Shown here in pieces: positions 1-6,383 of a stretch of DNA of 8,238 bases; position 1 is the stretch's first letter; each line of letters begins with the position of its first letter. The stretch lies in NCBI GenBank assembly GCA_016286935.1, contig JAEEUO010000036.1:1-8238 (forward strand). The letters are read 5' to 3'. The position numbers were made by a program, and so were the translations under genes. The DNA is from Bacillota bacterium (GTDB lineage Bacteria; Bacillota; Clostridia; Peptostreptococcales; Anaerovoracaceae). The notes under the pieces were generated by a model, which saw only the letters and a list, made by a program, of their open reading frames with translations, searched no databases and had not been told where the DNA came from.

Positions 1-1328
1 ATCCTGAGGAGGGCGAGCCGCGCCTTGTCGCCGCCGGAGAGCGCGGAGACGTCCTTGAAGGCATCGTCCCCCGTGAACAGGAACCGCCCGAGCAGCGAGC
101 GGATCTGGGTCTCCGTGTAGAGGCGCCAGTCGGCGTGGATCTCCTCGAGGACGGTATGGCCGCCGCGGAGCATGAGCTGCTCCTGGTCGTAATAGGCGAG
201 CTCGACGTTGTGGCCGTAGCGGATCGTTCCGGTGTCGGGACGCATCGTGACACCGTAGTAGCCGGCCTCCTGGGAGGCCGCGACGAGCAGCTTCAGAAGC
301 GTCGACTTGCCGATGCCGTTCGGGCCGATGATCGCGACGCGCTCGCCGCGCTTGATGTCGAGATCGAGATCGCGGAACAGCGGGACGACCCTGCCGTCCG
401 CCCCGCGCCGGAAGCCCTTCGAGAGGTGCTCCGCGCGGACGACGTCGCTTCCGCTCGGGAAGTTCTCGCGGAAGGAGAACCGGATCGCCTTGTTGTCGCC
501 TTCGGGCCGGTCGAGCCGCTCGACGTGGGCAAGGCGCTTCTCGCGCGACTGGGCGCGCTTGACGAGGTGTTCGGTCCCGTGGCCCATGTACCAGCGGATC
601 AGCTCCTCTTCCTTCTTGATCTCCTTCTGTTGTTTTTCGTATTTCCGGAGCGCGTCCTCGCGGGCGGCCTTTTTCTTGCGCACGAACGTCGTGTAGTCGC
701 CCTCGTACATCGTCAGGCGCTTCCGGTTGATCTCGAAGATGCGCGTGACGGTCTGGTCGAGGAAGTAGCGGTCGTGGGAGACGATCACGAGCGTCCCGGC
801 GTACCCCTTGAGGTACGATTCGAGCCATTTCAGCGTGCCGATGTCGAGGTGGTTCGTCGGCTCGTCGAGCAGGAGCAGATCCGGTTTCCGGAGGAGCAGG
901 CTCGCGAGCGCGAGGCGCGTCCGTTCGCCGCCGGAGAGTGTCGAGATCTTCTTGTCGTAGAAATCGGGTCCGAACGCCATCGACGTCAGGATGCCCTTCA
1001 CTTCGCTCTCGTAGACGCTGATCCCCCATTCCTCCGCGCGCGGCGCGACCTCGTCGTACACGGCCTGCATCTCGCCGAGGACCGTGTTTTCGGAGTCGAA
1101 GTGGGCGGACTGTTTCAGGTATCCGATGCGCGTCCCTTTTGCCACGAAAAACGCGCCGTCACTCGGTTCGTCCTCTCCGGACAGGATCGAGAGCAGCGTC
1201 GTTTTTCCCGCGCCGTTGTCGCCGACGATGCCGACGCGGTCGCCTTTGCTGATGTGGAAGGAGACGCCTTCGAGCACCTCTTCGGTGCCGAAATGCTTCT
1301 CCAGGTCGCTTGCGGACAGTTGGATCAT
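1..1328 (-). CDS. ABC-F family ATPase (YdiF-like), C-terminal end cut by the window
   Basis: This is a soluble ABC-F protein with two ATPase domains and no membrane segments; the family binds the ribosomal E site and acts on translation. 442 residues are visible. Domain 1 has Walker A GDNGAGKTT (36-44), signature LSGGERTR (131-138), Walker B with LLLLDEPTNHLD (151-162) and switch SHDR (184-187). A charged linker at about 208-275, rich in K, R and E, matches the interdomain P-site tRNA-interaction motif. Domain 2 has Walker A GPNGIGKST (335-343) and signature LSGGDKAR (430-437). Its Walker B and the C-terminal tail lie beyond base 1. The ATG at 1326-1328 is chosen because MIQLSASDLEKHFG is the usual family start. 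No Shine-Dalgarno sequence precedes it, and the leader holds a strong foldback. Its position after the t6A genes matches B. subtilis ydiF. It could also be a resistance-type ABC-F, but nothing visible demands that. Confidence 0.94.
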   Translation of the reverse strand, partial: MIQLSASDLEKHFGTEEVLEGVSFHISKGDRVGIVGDNGAGKTTLLSILSGEDEPSDGAFFVAKGTRIGYLKQSAHFDSENTVLGEMQAVYDEVAPRAEEWGISVYESEVKGILTSMAFGPDFYDKKISTLSGGERTRLALASLLLRKPDLLLLDEPTNHLDIGTLKWLESYLKGYAGTLVIVSHDRYFLDQTVTRIFEINRKRLTMYEGDYTTFVRKKKAAREDALRKYEKQQKEIKKEEELIRWYMGHGTEHLVKRAQSREKRLAHVERLDRPEGDNKAIRFSFRENFPSGSDVVRAEHLSKGFRRGADGRVVPLFRDLDLDIKRGERVAIIGPNGIGKSTLLKLLVAASQEAGYYGVTMRPDTGTIRYGHNVELAYYDQEQLMLRGGHTVLEEIHADWRLYTETQIRSLLGRFLFTGDDAFKDVSALSGGDKARLALLR

Positions 1329-1349
1329 ATCGTTGAAACGGGGTGGACG

Positions 1350-1422
1350 GGCGGCGCCGCGGTTCGCGGAACGCGAACGCGCGCTTCGCGCCGGACGCGC
1401 AGAGCGCGTCCGCGGCGCCGCC
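1350..1422. repeat. GC-rich inverted repeat that can fold as a cloverleaf (outer stem plus three hairpins)
   Basis: The 102-base gap between hypB and the ABC-F gene contains a perfect 13-bp inverted repeat, GGCGGCGCCGCGG at 1350-1362 and its complement at 1410-1422. Inside it lie three hairpins on the plus strand. H1 is TTCGCG-GAA-CGCGAA (1363-1377). H2 is GCGCG-CTT-CGCGC (1379-1391). H3 is ACGCGC-AGA-GCGCGT (1395-1409), extendable to 9 bp at the expense of the outer stem. Only four bases are left unpaired between the helices. No U-tract follows on either strand, so it is not a textbook intrinsic terminator. It sits in the 3' region of the hypB transcript and ends 21 bases before the ABC-F start codon, so it could affect either gene. 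The pairing is seen directly; any function is inference. Confidence 0.8.
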
Positions 1423-1430
1423 TCACGGAG

Positions 1431-2105
1431 TTACGCTTCCTTCCAGGCCTTGACTTCCCTGCGGATCCAGTCGCAGACCTCGTCGATGCCTTCGCCGGTC
1501 TTCGCGCTGACGGCGATCACATCCGCGTCCGGATTGCGTTTTTTGATGTAGCCCTTGCAGGCTTCGATGTCGAAGTCAAAGTACGGCATCACGTCGATCT
1601 TGTTGATGATGACGAGGCCGCAGACCTGATACATGAGGGGGTATTTGAGCGGCTTGTCGTCGCCCTCCGGGACGGAGAGGATCGTGACGTTCTTCGCCGC
1701 GCCGGTGTCGAATTCGGCCGGGCAGACGAGGTTGCCGACGTTCTCGAGGATGACAAGATCGGCGTCACCGGCCTCGAGCGCCTCCACGCCCTGGCGCGTC
1801 ATCTCGGCGTCGAGATGGCACATGCCGCCGGTGTGGAGCTGGATCGACTTCACGCCCGTCTCCTTCGCGATCGTCCGCGCGTCGACGTCGGAGTCGATGT
1901 CGGCCTCCATGACGGCGATCGTCATCTCGCCCTTCAGGCGGTTGATGACCTGAGTCAGCGTCGTCGTCTTGCCGGCGCCGGGGGAGGACATCAGGTTCAT
2001 GAGGTAGATGCCCTTTTTCTTCATTTCGGCGCGGAGGGCGGCCGCGTCCTTGTCGTTGTGGTCAAAGATGCTCTGTTTGACTTCGATGATGCGGACAGGA
2101 TCCAT
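1431..2105 (-). CDS. hypB: Hydrogenase nickel-incorporation GTPase HypB
   Basis: HypB is a SIMIBI-class cytosolic GTPase that, with HypA, delivers nickel to the large subunit of [NiFe]-hydrogenases. The 224-residue protein has a P-loop at SPGAGKTT (41-48), an acidic switch segment EADIDSDVDA (67-76), the base-recognition motif NKID (168-171) and SAKTGEG (200-206). The G-domain metal site is intact: C96 and H97 in GGMCHLD, and C128 in NLVCPAEFD. It lacks both the N-terminal CXXCGC nickel motif of the E. coli protein and the histidine-rich stretch of storage-type HypBs, so it is the short form. The start is supported by a strong ribosome binding site. The gene begins 35 bases after the tsaD stop, so it is probably cotranscribed with the t6A genes. 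No hypA or hydrogenase gene is in view. UreG is the nearest alternative family, but the metal-site pattern and motifs favour HypB. Confidence 0.96.
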   Translation of the reverse strand: MDPVRIIEVKQSIFDHNDKDAAALRAEMKKKGIYLMNLMSSPGAGKTTTLTQVINRLKGEMTIAVMEADIDSDVDARTIAKETGVKSIQLHTGGMCHLDAEMTRQGVEALEAGDADLVILENVGNLVCPAEFDTGAAKNVTILSVPEGDDKPLKYPLMYQVCGLVIINKIDVMPYFDFDIEACKGYIKKRNPDADVIAVSAKTGEGIDEVCDWIRREVKAWKEA

Positions 2106-2112
2106 ATGGTTA

Positions 2113-2121
2113 CACCTCTTT
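2113..2121 (-). promoter_or_regulatory. Ribosome binding site of hypB
   Basis: The minus strand reads AAAGAGGTG and ends seven bases before the hypB ATG at 2105. It is one of the two clearest Shine-Dalgarno matches in the window and fixes the hypB start. It lies in the short gap after tsaD, which suggests that hypB is translated independently of the upstream genes. Confidence 0.8.
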
Positions 2122-2140
2122 CTTTGGTTTTGTTGACGGG

Positions 2141-3178
2141 TCAGAGCGGCAGGTTCGGGTCGGCGTCGAGCCGGAGGTCGTCGAAGTTCGTTCCGCCGCG
2201 CGGCGTCTTCGGCGCGCCGGCTTTGTAGTACGCCGCGCAGGCGATCATCGCCGCGTTGTCGGTGCAGAGGACGGGGGGCGGGCAGATGAACCGGACGCCG
2301 CGCTTTTCGCAGAGCGCCGCGAGGCTTTCGCGCAGGAGCGAGTTCGACGCGACGCCGCCGGCCAGGGCAAGCGTCCGGTAGCCGGTCTTTTCGAGGGCGT
2401 GATCCGCCTTCGTGACGATCGTGTCGACGACGGACTGCTGGAAGGACGCCGCGACGTCGGGGACGCTGACCGTATGGCCGAGCGCCTTCTCGCGGTTCAT
2501 GTAGTTCAGGACGCCCGTCTTCGTGCCGCTGAAGCTGAAATCGAGCGAATCCTTTTCGAGCAGGACGCGTTTGAATTCGATCGCGTGCGGGTCGCCGCCG
2601 CGGGCGGCCCTGTCGATCAGCGGGCCGCCCGGATACCCGAGGCCGAGGACGCGCGCGACCTTGTCGAACGCTTCGCCCGCGGCGTCGTCGCGCGTCCGGC
2701 CGAGGATCACGGCGTCGTTGTAGTCCCGGATCTCCATGATGTGGGTATGGCCGCCGCTGACGACGAACGCCAGGAACGGCGGTTCGAGCGCGGGATCCGC
2801 GATGAAATTCGCCGCGACGTGGCCGCGGATGTGGTGGACGCCGACGAGCGGGATGTCCTTCGCGAACGCGATCGTCTTCGCCGCCGCGACGCCGATCAGA
2901 AGCGCGCCGACGAGCCCGGGGCCGTTCGTCACGCCGATCAGGTCGACGTCGTCGAGCGTCACGCCGGCCTCCCCGAGCGCCATCGCGATCACGGGGTTGA
3001 CGTTTTCGAGATGGTGGCGCGAGGCGATCTCGGGGACGACGCCGCCGAAGATCTTATGGGTCGGCACCTGGCTCGCGATCACGTTCGAAAGCACCGTGCG
3101 GCCGTCGGCGACGACGGCCGCCGACGTTTCGTCACACGAGGATTCGATTCCGAGCGTCAGGTGTCTTGTGTCTTTCAT
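2141..3178 (-). CDS. tsaD: tRNA N6-threonylcarbamoyladenosine transferase TsaD
   Basis: TsaD (Kae1/YgjD/Gcp family) transfers the threonylcarbamoyl group from TC-AMP to A37 of ANN-decoding tRNAs, working in the cytosol with TsaB and TsaE. At 345 residues it has the usual bacterial length. It begins with the ASKHA-fold signature [13 protein letters not shown] (10-22). The metal-binding HxxxH is H116 and H120 in HHIRGH, and the third ligand is D307 in CTDNAAMIA. Other family landmarks are NGPGLVGAL (85-93), VSGGHTH (140-146), GYPGGP (181-186), FSFSGTKT (214-221) and LAGGVASN (272-279). All catalytic landmarks are present. The ATG lies six bases after the rimI stop and has only a weak purine-rich site, AAAGAG, so translation is probably coupled to rimI. 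It is the downstream member of the tsaE-tsaB-rimI-tsaD order seen in many Firmicutes. Confidence 0.98.
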   Translation of the reverse strand: MKDTRHLTLGIESSCDETSAAVVADGRTVLSNVIASQVPTHKIFGGVVPEIASRHHLENVNPVIAMALGEAGVTLDDVDLIGVTNGPGLVGALLIGVAAAKTIAFAKDIPLVGVHHIRGHVAANFIADPALEPPFLAFVVSGGHTHIMEIRDYNDAVILGRTRDDAAGEAFDKVARVLGLGYPGGPLIDRAARGGDPHAIEFKRVLLEKDSLDFSFSGTKTGVLNYMNREKALGHTVSVPDVAASFQQSVVDTIVTKADHALEKTGYRTLALAGGVASNSLLRESLAALCEKRGVRFICPPPVLCTDNAAMIACAAYYKAGAPKTPRGGTNFDDLRLDADPNLPL

Positions 3179-3184
3179 CGGGTC

Positions 3185-3640
3185 TCACTCTTTCACGCGC
3201 CAGTAGATCAGCGCGTCTTCGTGGTTGTCGGGATAGTAGCCGCGGCGCCGGCCGGCAGGCCGGAAGCCGAGCTTTTCGTAGAGCGCGATCGCGGGCGCGT
3301 TCGAAACGCGGACCTCGAGCGTTTCCGCCGTCACGCCGCGTTGTTCGGCCTCCGCGAGAAGCGCCTTTACGAGCGTCTCCGCGAGGCCGCGCCGCCGGTA
3401 CTCCGGAAGGATGCCGACGTTCGTGATGTGGCCCTCGTCGCCGATGAGCCAGATGCCCGCGTAGCCGACCACGCGGCCTTCCGCCTCCGTGTCGGTGAGC
3501 AGGAGATACAGCACCGGATTCAGGCCGGAGAATTCGCCGCGGAACATCTCCTCCGTCCACGGTTCGGTCGGGAAGATGATCTTCTCAAGCTCCGCGAGTT
3601 CTCTGGCGTCGCGGAGGCCGCCTTCCCGGATCGCGATCAT
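3185..3640 (-). CDS. rimI: Ribosomal protein alanine N-acetyltransferase RimI (GNAT)
   Basis: RimI is a GNAT acetyltransferase that uses acetyl-CoA to acetylate the N-terminal alanine of ribosomal protein S18 and, in some bacteria, other N-termini. The 151-residue protein has the acetyl-CoA binding motif A, VGILPEYRRRGLAETL (75-90), with the RRxGLA pyrophosphate loop. It ends with the family signature EVRVSNAPAIALYEKLGF (109-126). E109 and Y121 have the same 12-residue spacing as the catalytic pair E103 and Y115 that I recall for E. coli RimI. The ATG overlaps the tsaB stop as ATGA (3640-3637), and no Shine-Dalgarno site is visible, so translational coupling to tsaB is likely. A longer reading frame upstream is only the out-of-frame shadow of tsaB. 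Its place between tsaB and tsaD is typical. Confidence 0.95.
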   Translation of the reverse strand: MIAIREGGLRDARELAELEKIIFPTEPWTEEMFRGEFSGLNPVLYLLLTDTEAEGRVVGYAGIWLIGDEGHITNVGILPEYRRRGLAETLVKALLAEAEQRGVTAETLEVRVSNAPAIALYEKLGFRPAGRRRGYYPDNHEDALIYWRVKE

Positions 3641-4437
3641 TTCGTGAACACGTCGAGCGCGGCCTGTAGTTTTTCCTCCCGCTCCGCGTCGAGCTTCCGT
3701 TCGGCTTCCGCCTTGCGGAGATAGACCGGCTCCGCCTCGTTCCACGGAACGGCCTTGCCTTCGTTCGCCATCATCCAGCCGAGGTACGCGACGGCCAGCG
3801 CGCGCTGGAAACGGAATTCCGCCGGCGCGAACGCCTGGAAGCCGTCGGGGATCAGATCCGCGTCGCACCACGACAGGAGCCGCTCGCCGATCGCCCTCTT
3901 GTACGGTTCGATGCCGTCGCCGAAAAAGAGCGGCGTCATCTGCTTTCCCGTCTCGATCCTGTAGTTGTGGAGCGGGATCTGGACGAGGTTCATATAGTCG
4001 TTGATGTCGAACGCGCACTCCGGAACCTCCGTCACGCGCTGTCCGTTTTCCATGCGGTAGGCGGCGCCGTAGACCTGGCTCCGCTTCGCGTCGAAGAGCG
4101 GGCAGATCAGCGTATGCTCGTCCGGGGCATGGTAGAGGAACGATTCGAGCGTCGGCACGGGGAGCAGCGGCACGTTGAGCGTCTGGCCGAGCGTCCGCGC
4201 GATCGTCATGCCGATGCGGATACCCGTAAACGAGCCGGGGCCGCGGGAGACGGCGACGTGGGTGACGTCGGAGAGCTTCGCGCCGTTCGCTTCGAGCAGT
4301 TCCTTGGCGAGCGGGAGCGTCGATTCGAGGTGCGAAAACTCCCCGGGGGCGACGCGCTCGTCCGCGGTTTCCGTTTCGGGCTCAAGATACGCGACCGACG
4401 CGTAGGGGCCGGTCGTTTCGATGGATAAGATCTTCAA
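3637..4437 (-). CDS. tsaB: t6A biosynthesis scaffold protein TsaB
   Basis: TsaB (YeaZ) is an inactive paralogue of TsaD that dimerises with it and bridges it to TsaE during t6A37 synthesis. The product is 266 residues from the chosen start. It shows the short ASKHA N-terminus MKILSIETTGPYASVA, then SRGPGSFTGIRIG (about 64-76), DAKRSQVY (about 116-123) and the late EPVYLRKAEAE (about 236-246), followed by a charged helical tail. Two in-frame TTG codons are possible starts, at 4443 and 4437. The one at 4437 is preferred because GGAGGAG lies 8 bases upstream and the protein then begins MKIL, as family members do. The one at 4443 would leave only about 3 bases. No ATG is available nearby. The gene starts 19 bases after the pepV-tsaE stop and overlaps rimI by four bases. 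Confidence 0.95.
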   Translation of the reverse strand: MKILSIETTGPYASVAYLEPETETADERVAPGEFSHLESTLPLAKELLEANGAKLSDVTHVAVSRGPGSFTGIRIGMTIARTLGQTLNVPLLPVPTLESFLYHAPDEHTLICPLFDAKRSQVYGAAYRMENGQRVTEVPECAFDINDYMNLVQIPLHNYRIETGKQMTPLFFGDGIEPYKRAIGERLLSWCDADLIPDGFQAFAPAEFRFQRALAVAYLGWMMANEGKAVPWNEAEPVYLRKAEAERKLDAEREEKLQAALDVFTK

Positions 4438-4445
4438 GGCCAACG

Positions 4446-4452
4446 CTCCTCC
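4446..4452 (-). promoter_or_regulatory. Ribosome binding site deciding the tsaB TTG start
   Basis: The minus strand reads GGAGGAG, a near-perfect Shine-Dalgarno sequence. It is 8 bases from the TTG at 4437 and only about 2-3 from the TTG at 4443, which favours the inner start. It lies in the 19-base gap after the TsaE stop codon. Confidence 0.75.
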
Positions 4453-4456
4453 GGCG

Positions 4457-6370
4457 CTATTTCCGCCGCTTTTTCGAAGCGAATCCGGTCACGGGCATTC
4501 CCGTTACCGTCGCGACGCGTTCGTTCTCCTTCTCGCCGTACGCGAGGGAGATCCGGACCGCGTCGTCGGGGATCAGAGAGCCGGCGCGGTCCGCCCATTC
4601 GACGACCGAAAGGCCCTTCCCGTAGAAGTATTCCTCGCAGCCGATCTCCTCAAGCTCCTCCGCGCTCGAAAGGCGGTAGACGTCGAAGTGGTAGAGCGGC
4701 ATGCGGCCGTCGGTGTATTCGCGGATCAGCGTGAACGTCGGCGACGTCACGTCTTCCTTCACGCCGAGTTCCTTCGCGATCGCCTGGGTCAGCGTCGTCT
4801 TGCCCGCGCCGAGATCGCCCGAAAGCGCGACGACCATGCCCGGCTTCGCGTTTTTCGCGATCAGCCGTCCGAGGCGCTCCGTGTCGGCGAGGGACGCGAG
4901 GCGCACGGTCTGTTCGGCCGACGGGTCATCGCATTCCGCGAGGCGCACGATCGCTTCGGCGTAGATGTGGGCCGCGCGCATCAGCGACTCCTCGAGCGTG
5001 TACTCGTTCGCCTGGTGGGCGAGGGACGGGTCGCCGGGGAAGCGCGCGCCGAACGCGACGGCGTTGGGAAGCGTGCGCGCGTACGTCGCGCCGCCCATCG
5101 TCATCGGCTCATGCTCCGTGTCGCCCGTGAACGCGCGGTAGCAGTCCATGAGCGTCTGGATGAACGCGCTCTCCTTCGGCACGTAGAGCGCCTTTTTATA
5201 GCTTTCCTTCACGACGCCGAGGTCCCACTTCTCGCAGACCGGCAGGATCGCCGCGTAGAGATCCTCGTCCGTGAACATGACCGGGCAGCGGCAGTTGACT
5301 GAAATGGACGCGGCCTTGCCGTCGCCCTTCAGAAGGCCGACGTTGAACGTCAGCGGCCCGACGATGTCGTCCGAGACGCCGAGGTTCATCGATCTGCCGT
5401 CGGTCTCCATCGCGATGTGGGTGTTGTAGAACGTGATGAAATCGCGGACGTCCTCGTTGTTCCAGTCCTCGATCCGTCCGAGGAACTGCATCAAAACCGA
5501 GATCGCGTTCAGGCCGGCCTGGGGGATCGCCGCGTGGGCGGCCTTGCCGATCGCCGTGATCTCAAGCGATTTGCCGCGCAGCTGGGACTTCATCGTGTAG
5601 CCCGTCTCGGCGCGGAAGGCGTCGAGCTTGTCGCGGATGCGCTCGTAGGAGGACGCGCGGATCAGCGCCTTCGCCTCCGCGGGGACGGCGTTCACGACCG
5701 AGCCGCCCTTGAGCGAGCGGAGCTCCGTTCCGCCGGCGCGGCCGGAGCCGAACTTCGCCGCGAGCGTGAACGTCACGAAGCCCTTCTCCGCGTAGATCAG
5801 CGGGAAGCCGGAGTCGGGGACGAACGTCATATCGGGCGCGGGAACCTTCTCGAGGTACTTTTCCATGCCGGTCCAGTTCGTCTCCTCATCGAGGCCGAGG
5901 ATCATCCGGACGCGCTTCTTCGGGCGGTAGCCGGCGTCGTTCAGAGCCTTCATCGCGTAGAAGCACGCGACCGTCGGGCCCTTGTCGTCGCCCGTGCCGC
6001 GGCCGATGAGCTTGCCGTCCTCCCGCACCATCGCGAACGGGTCGGTCTTCCAGTCCTTCGGCTCGACGGGAACGACGTCGAGGTGGCCGACCATGCCGAC
6101 GACCTCGTCCGAGCGGCCCGCGCGGTCGCCGTCCTCGTCGTACTCCCAGCCGCCGAACTCGACGTGGCCGCCGTAGTTGTCGGCGTTGAACGTGTCGAAG
6201 CCTTCGCGCTCCGCGCGCGCGAGCATCCACTCGAACGCGCGCTGCACGTCGTCGCCGAACGGGTGGTCGCCCGGCGTCACGACGGCGACGGACGGGATCG
6301 CCACGAGCTCCGCGAGATCGCGCAGCATATCGTCTCTGTATTCATCCAGTAATGTATGTACGTTCTTCAT
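4457..6370 (-). CDS. PepV-type M20 dipeptidase fused in frame to TsaE (t6A ATPase)
   Basis: One uninterrupted 637-residue frame. Residues 1 to about 479 are a PepV-like zinc dipeptidase, which releases amino acids from short peptides in the cytosol. It has GHLDVVP (H96, D98), GTGDDKGP (metal bridge D128), LDEET (general base E162, ligand E163), PDSG (D186), lid histidine H279 and final ligand H452 in AHQANEY. The spacing follows Lactobacillus PepV as I recall it (H87, D119, E153, E154, D177, H269, H439). Residues from about 485 are TsaE, the ATPase of the TsaBD complex: Walker A GDLGAGKTT (518-526), TSPTF (542-546), YHFDVYRL (560-567), EELEEIG (571-577) and VVEWADR (589-595), ending in a basic KKRRK tail. 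Both halves look complete. The ATG at 6370 has GGGGA six bases upstream; an earlier in-frame ATG at 6475 reads through the foldback and is unlikely. No internal start with a Shine-Dalgarno site was found for a separate TsaE. Stop-loss or an assembly substitution is the main alternative to a real fusion. Confidence 0.9.
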   Translation of the reverse strand: MKNVHTLLDEYRDDMLRDLAELVAIPSVAVVTPGDHPFGDDVQRAFEWMLARAEREGFDTFNADNYGGHVEFGGWEYDEDGDRAGRSDEVVGMVGHLDVVPVEPKDWKTDPFAMVREDGKLIGRGTGDDKGPTVACFYAMKALNDAGYRPKKRVRMILGLDEETNWTGMEKYLEKVPAPDMTFVPDSGFPLIYAEKGFVTFTLAAKFGSGRAGGTELRSLKGGSVVNAVPAEAKALIRASSYERIRDKLDAFRAETGYTMKSQLRGKSLEITAIGKAAHAAIPQAGLNAISVLMQFLGRIEDWNNEDVRDFITFYNTHIAMETDGRSMNLGVSDDIVGPLTFNVGLLKGDGKAASISVNCRCPVMFTDEDLYAAILPVCEKWDLGVVKESYKKALYVPKESAFIQTLMDCYRAFTGDTEHEPMTMGGATYARTLPNAVAFGARFPGDPSLAHQANEYTLEESLMRAAHIYAEAIVRLAECDDPSAEQTVRLASLADTERLGRLIAKNAKPGMVVALSGDLGAGKTTLTQAIAKELGVKEDVTSPTFTLIREYTDGRMPLYHFDVYRLSSAEELEEIGCEEYFYGKGLSVVEWADRAGSLIPDDAVRISLAYGEKENERVATVTGMPVTGFASKKRRK

Positions 6371-6376
6371 TGCGAT

Positions 6377-6381
6377 TCCCC
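6377..6381 (-). promoter_or_regulatory. Probable ribosome binding site of the pepV-tsaE gene
   Basis: The minus strand reads GGGGA six bases before the ATG at 6370, a modest Shine-Dalgarno match. It lies just past the outer arm of the foldback (6384-6529), so folding should leave the site free rather than bury it. It supports the ATG at 6370 over the in-frame ATG 105 bases upstream. Confidence 0.5.
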
Positions 6382-6383
6382 AC

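Noticed and set aside
1329..1430. An intrinsic terminator after hypB
   Set aside because: The stem is strong but no T-run follows on either strand, so I list it as a foldback rather than a terminator.
135..2228. A plus-strand open frame of nearly 700 codons across the ABC-F and hypB genes
   Set aside because: It is antisense to two well-supported genes, has low-complexity composition rich in A, R, D, E, V and L, and shows no recognisable motif. Long antisense frames are expected in high-GC coding DNA.
2399..3724. A plus-strand open frame of 441 codons over tsaD, rimI and part of tsaB
   Set aside because: It is antisense to recognised genes and arginine/aspartate-rich without domain motifs, so it is a composition artefact.
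3641..4018. A longer rimI product starting at 4018
   Set aside because: The extra residues are the shifted-frame shadow of tsaB. The ATGA overlap at 3640-3637 gives the standard RimI N-terminus.
4920..4960. A simple frameshift error creating the PepV-TsaE fusion
   Set aside because: Both domains are already in the same frame right through the junction; separating them through the nearby ATG/TGA would need two indels. A single substitution at 4931-4933 remains possible and is listed as a finding.
4421..5302. A plus-strand frame of 293 codons over the TsaE half and the junction
   Set aside because: It overlaps the conserved TsaE motifs on the other strand and has no recognisable domain.
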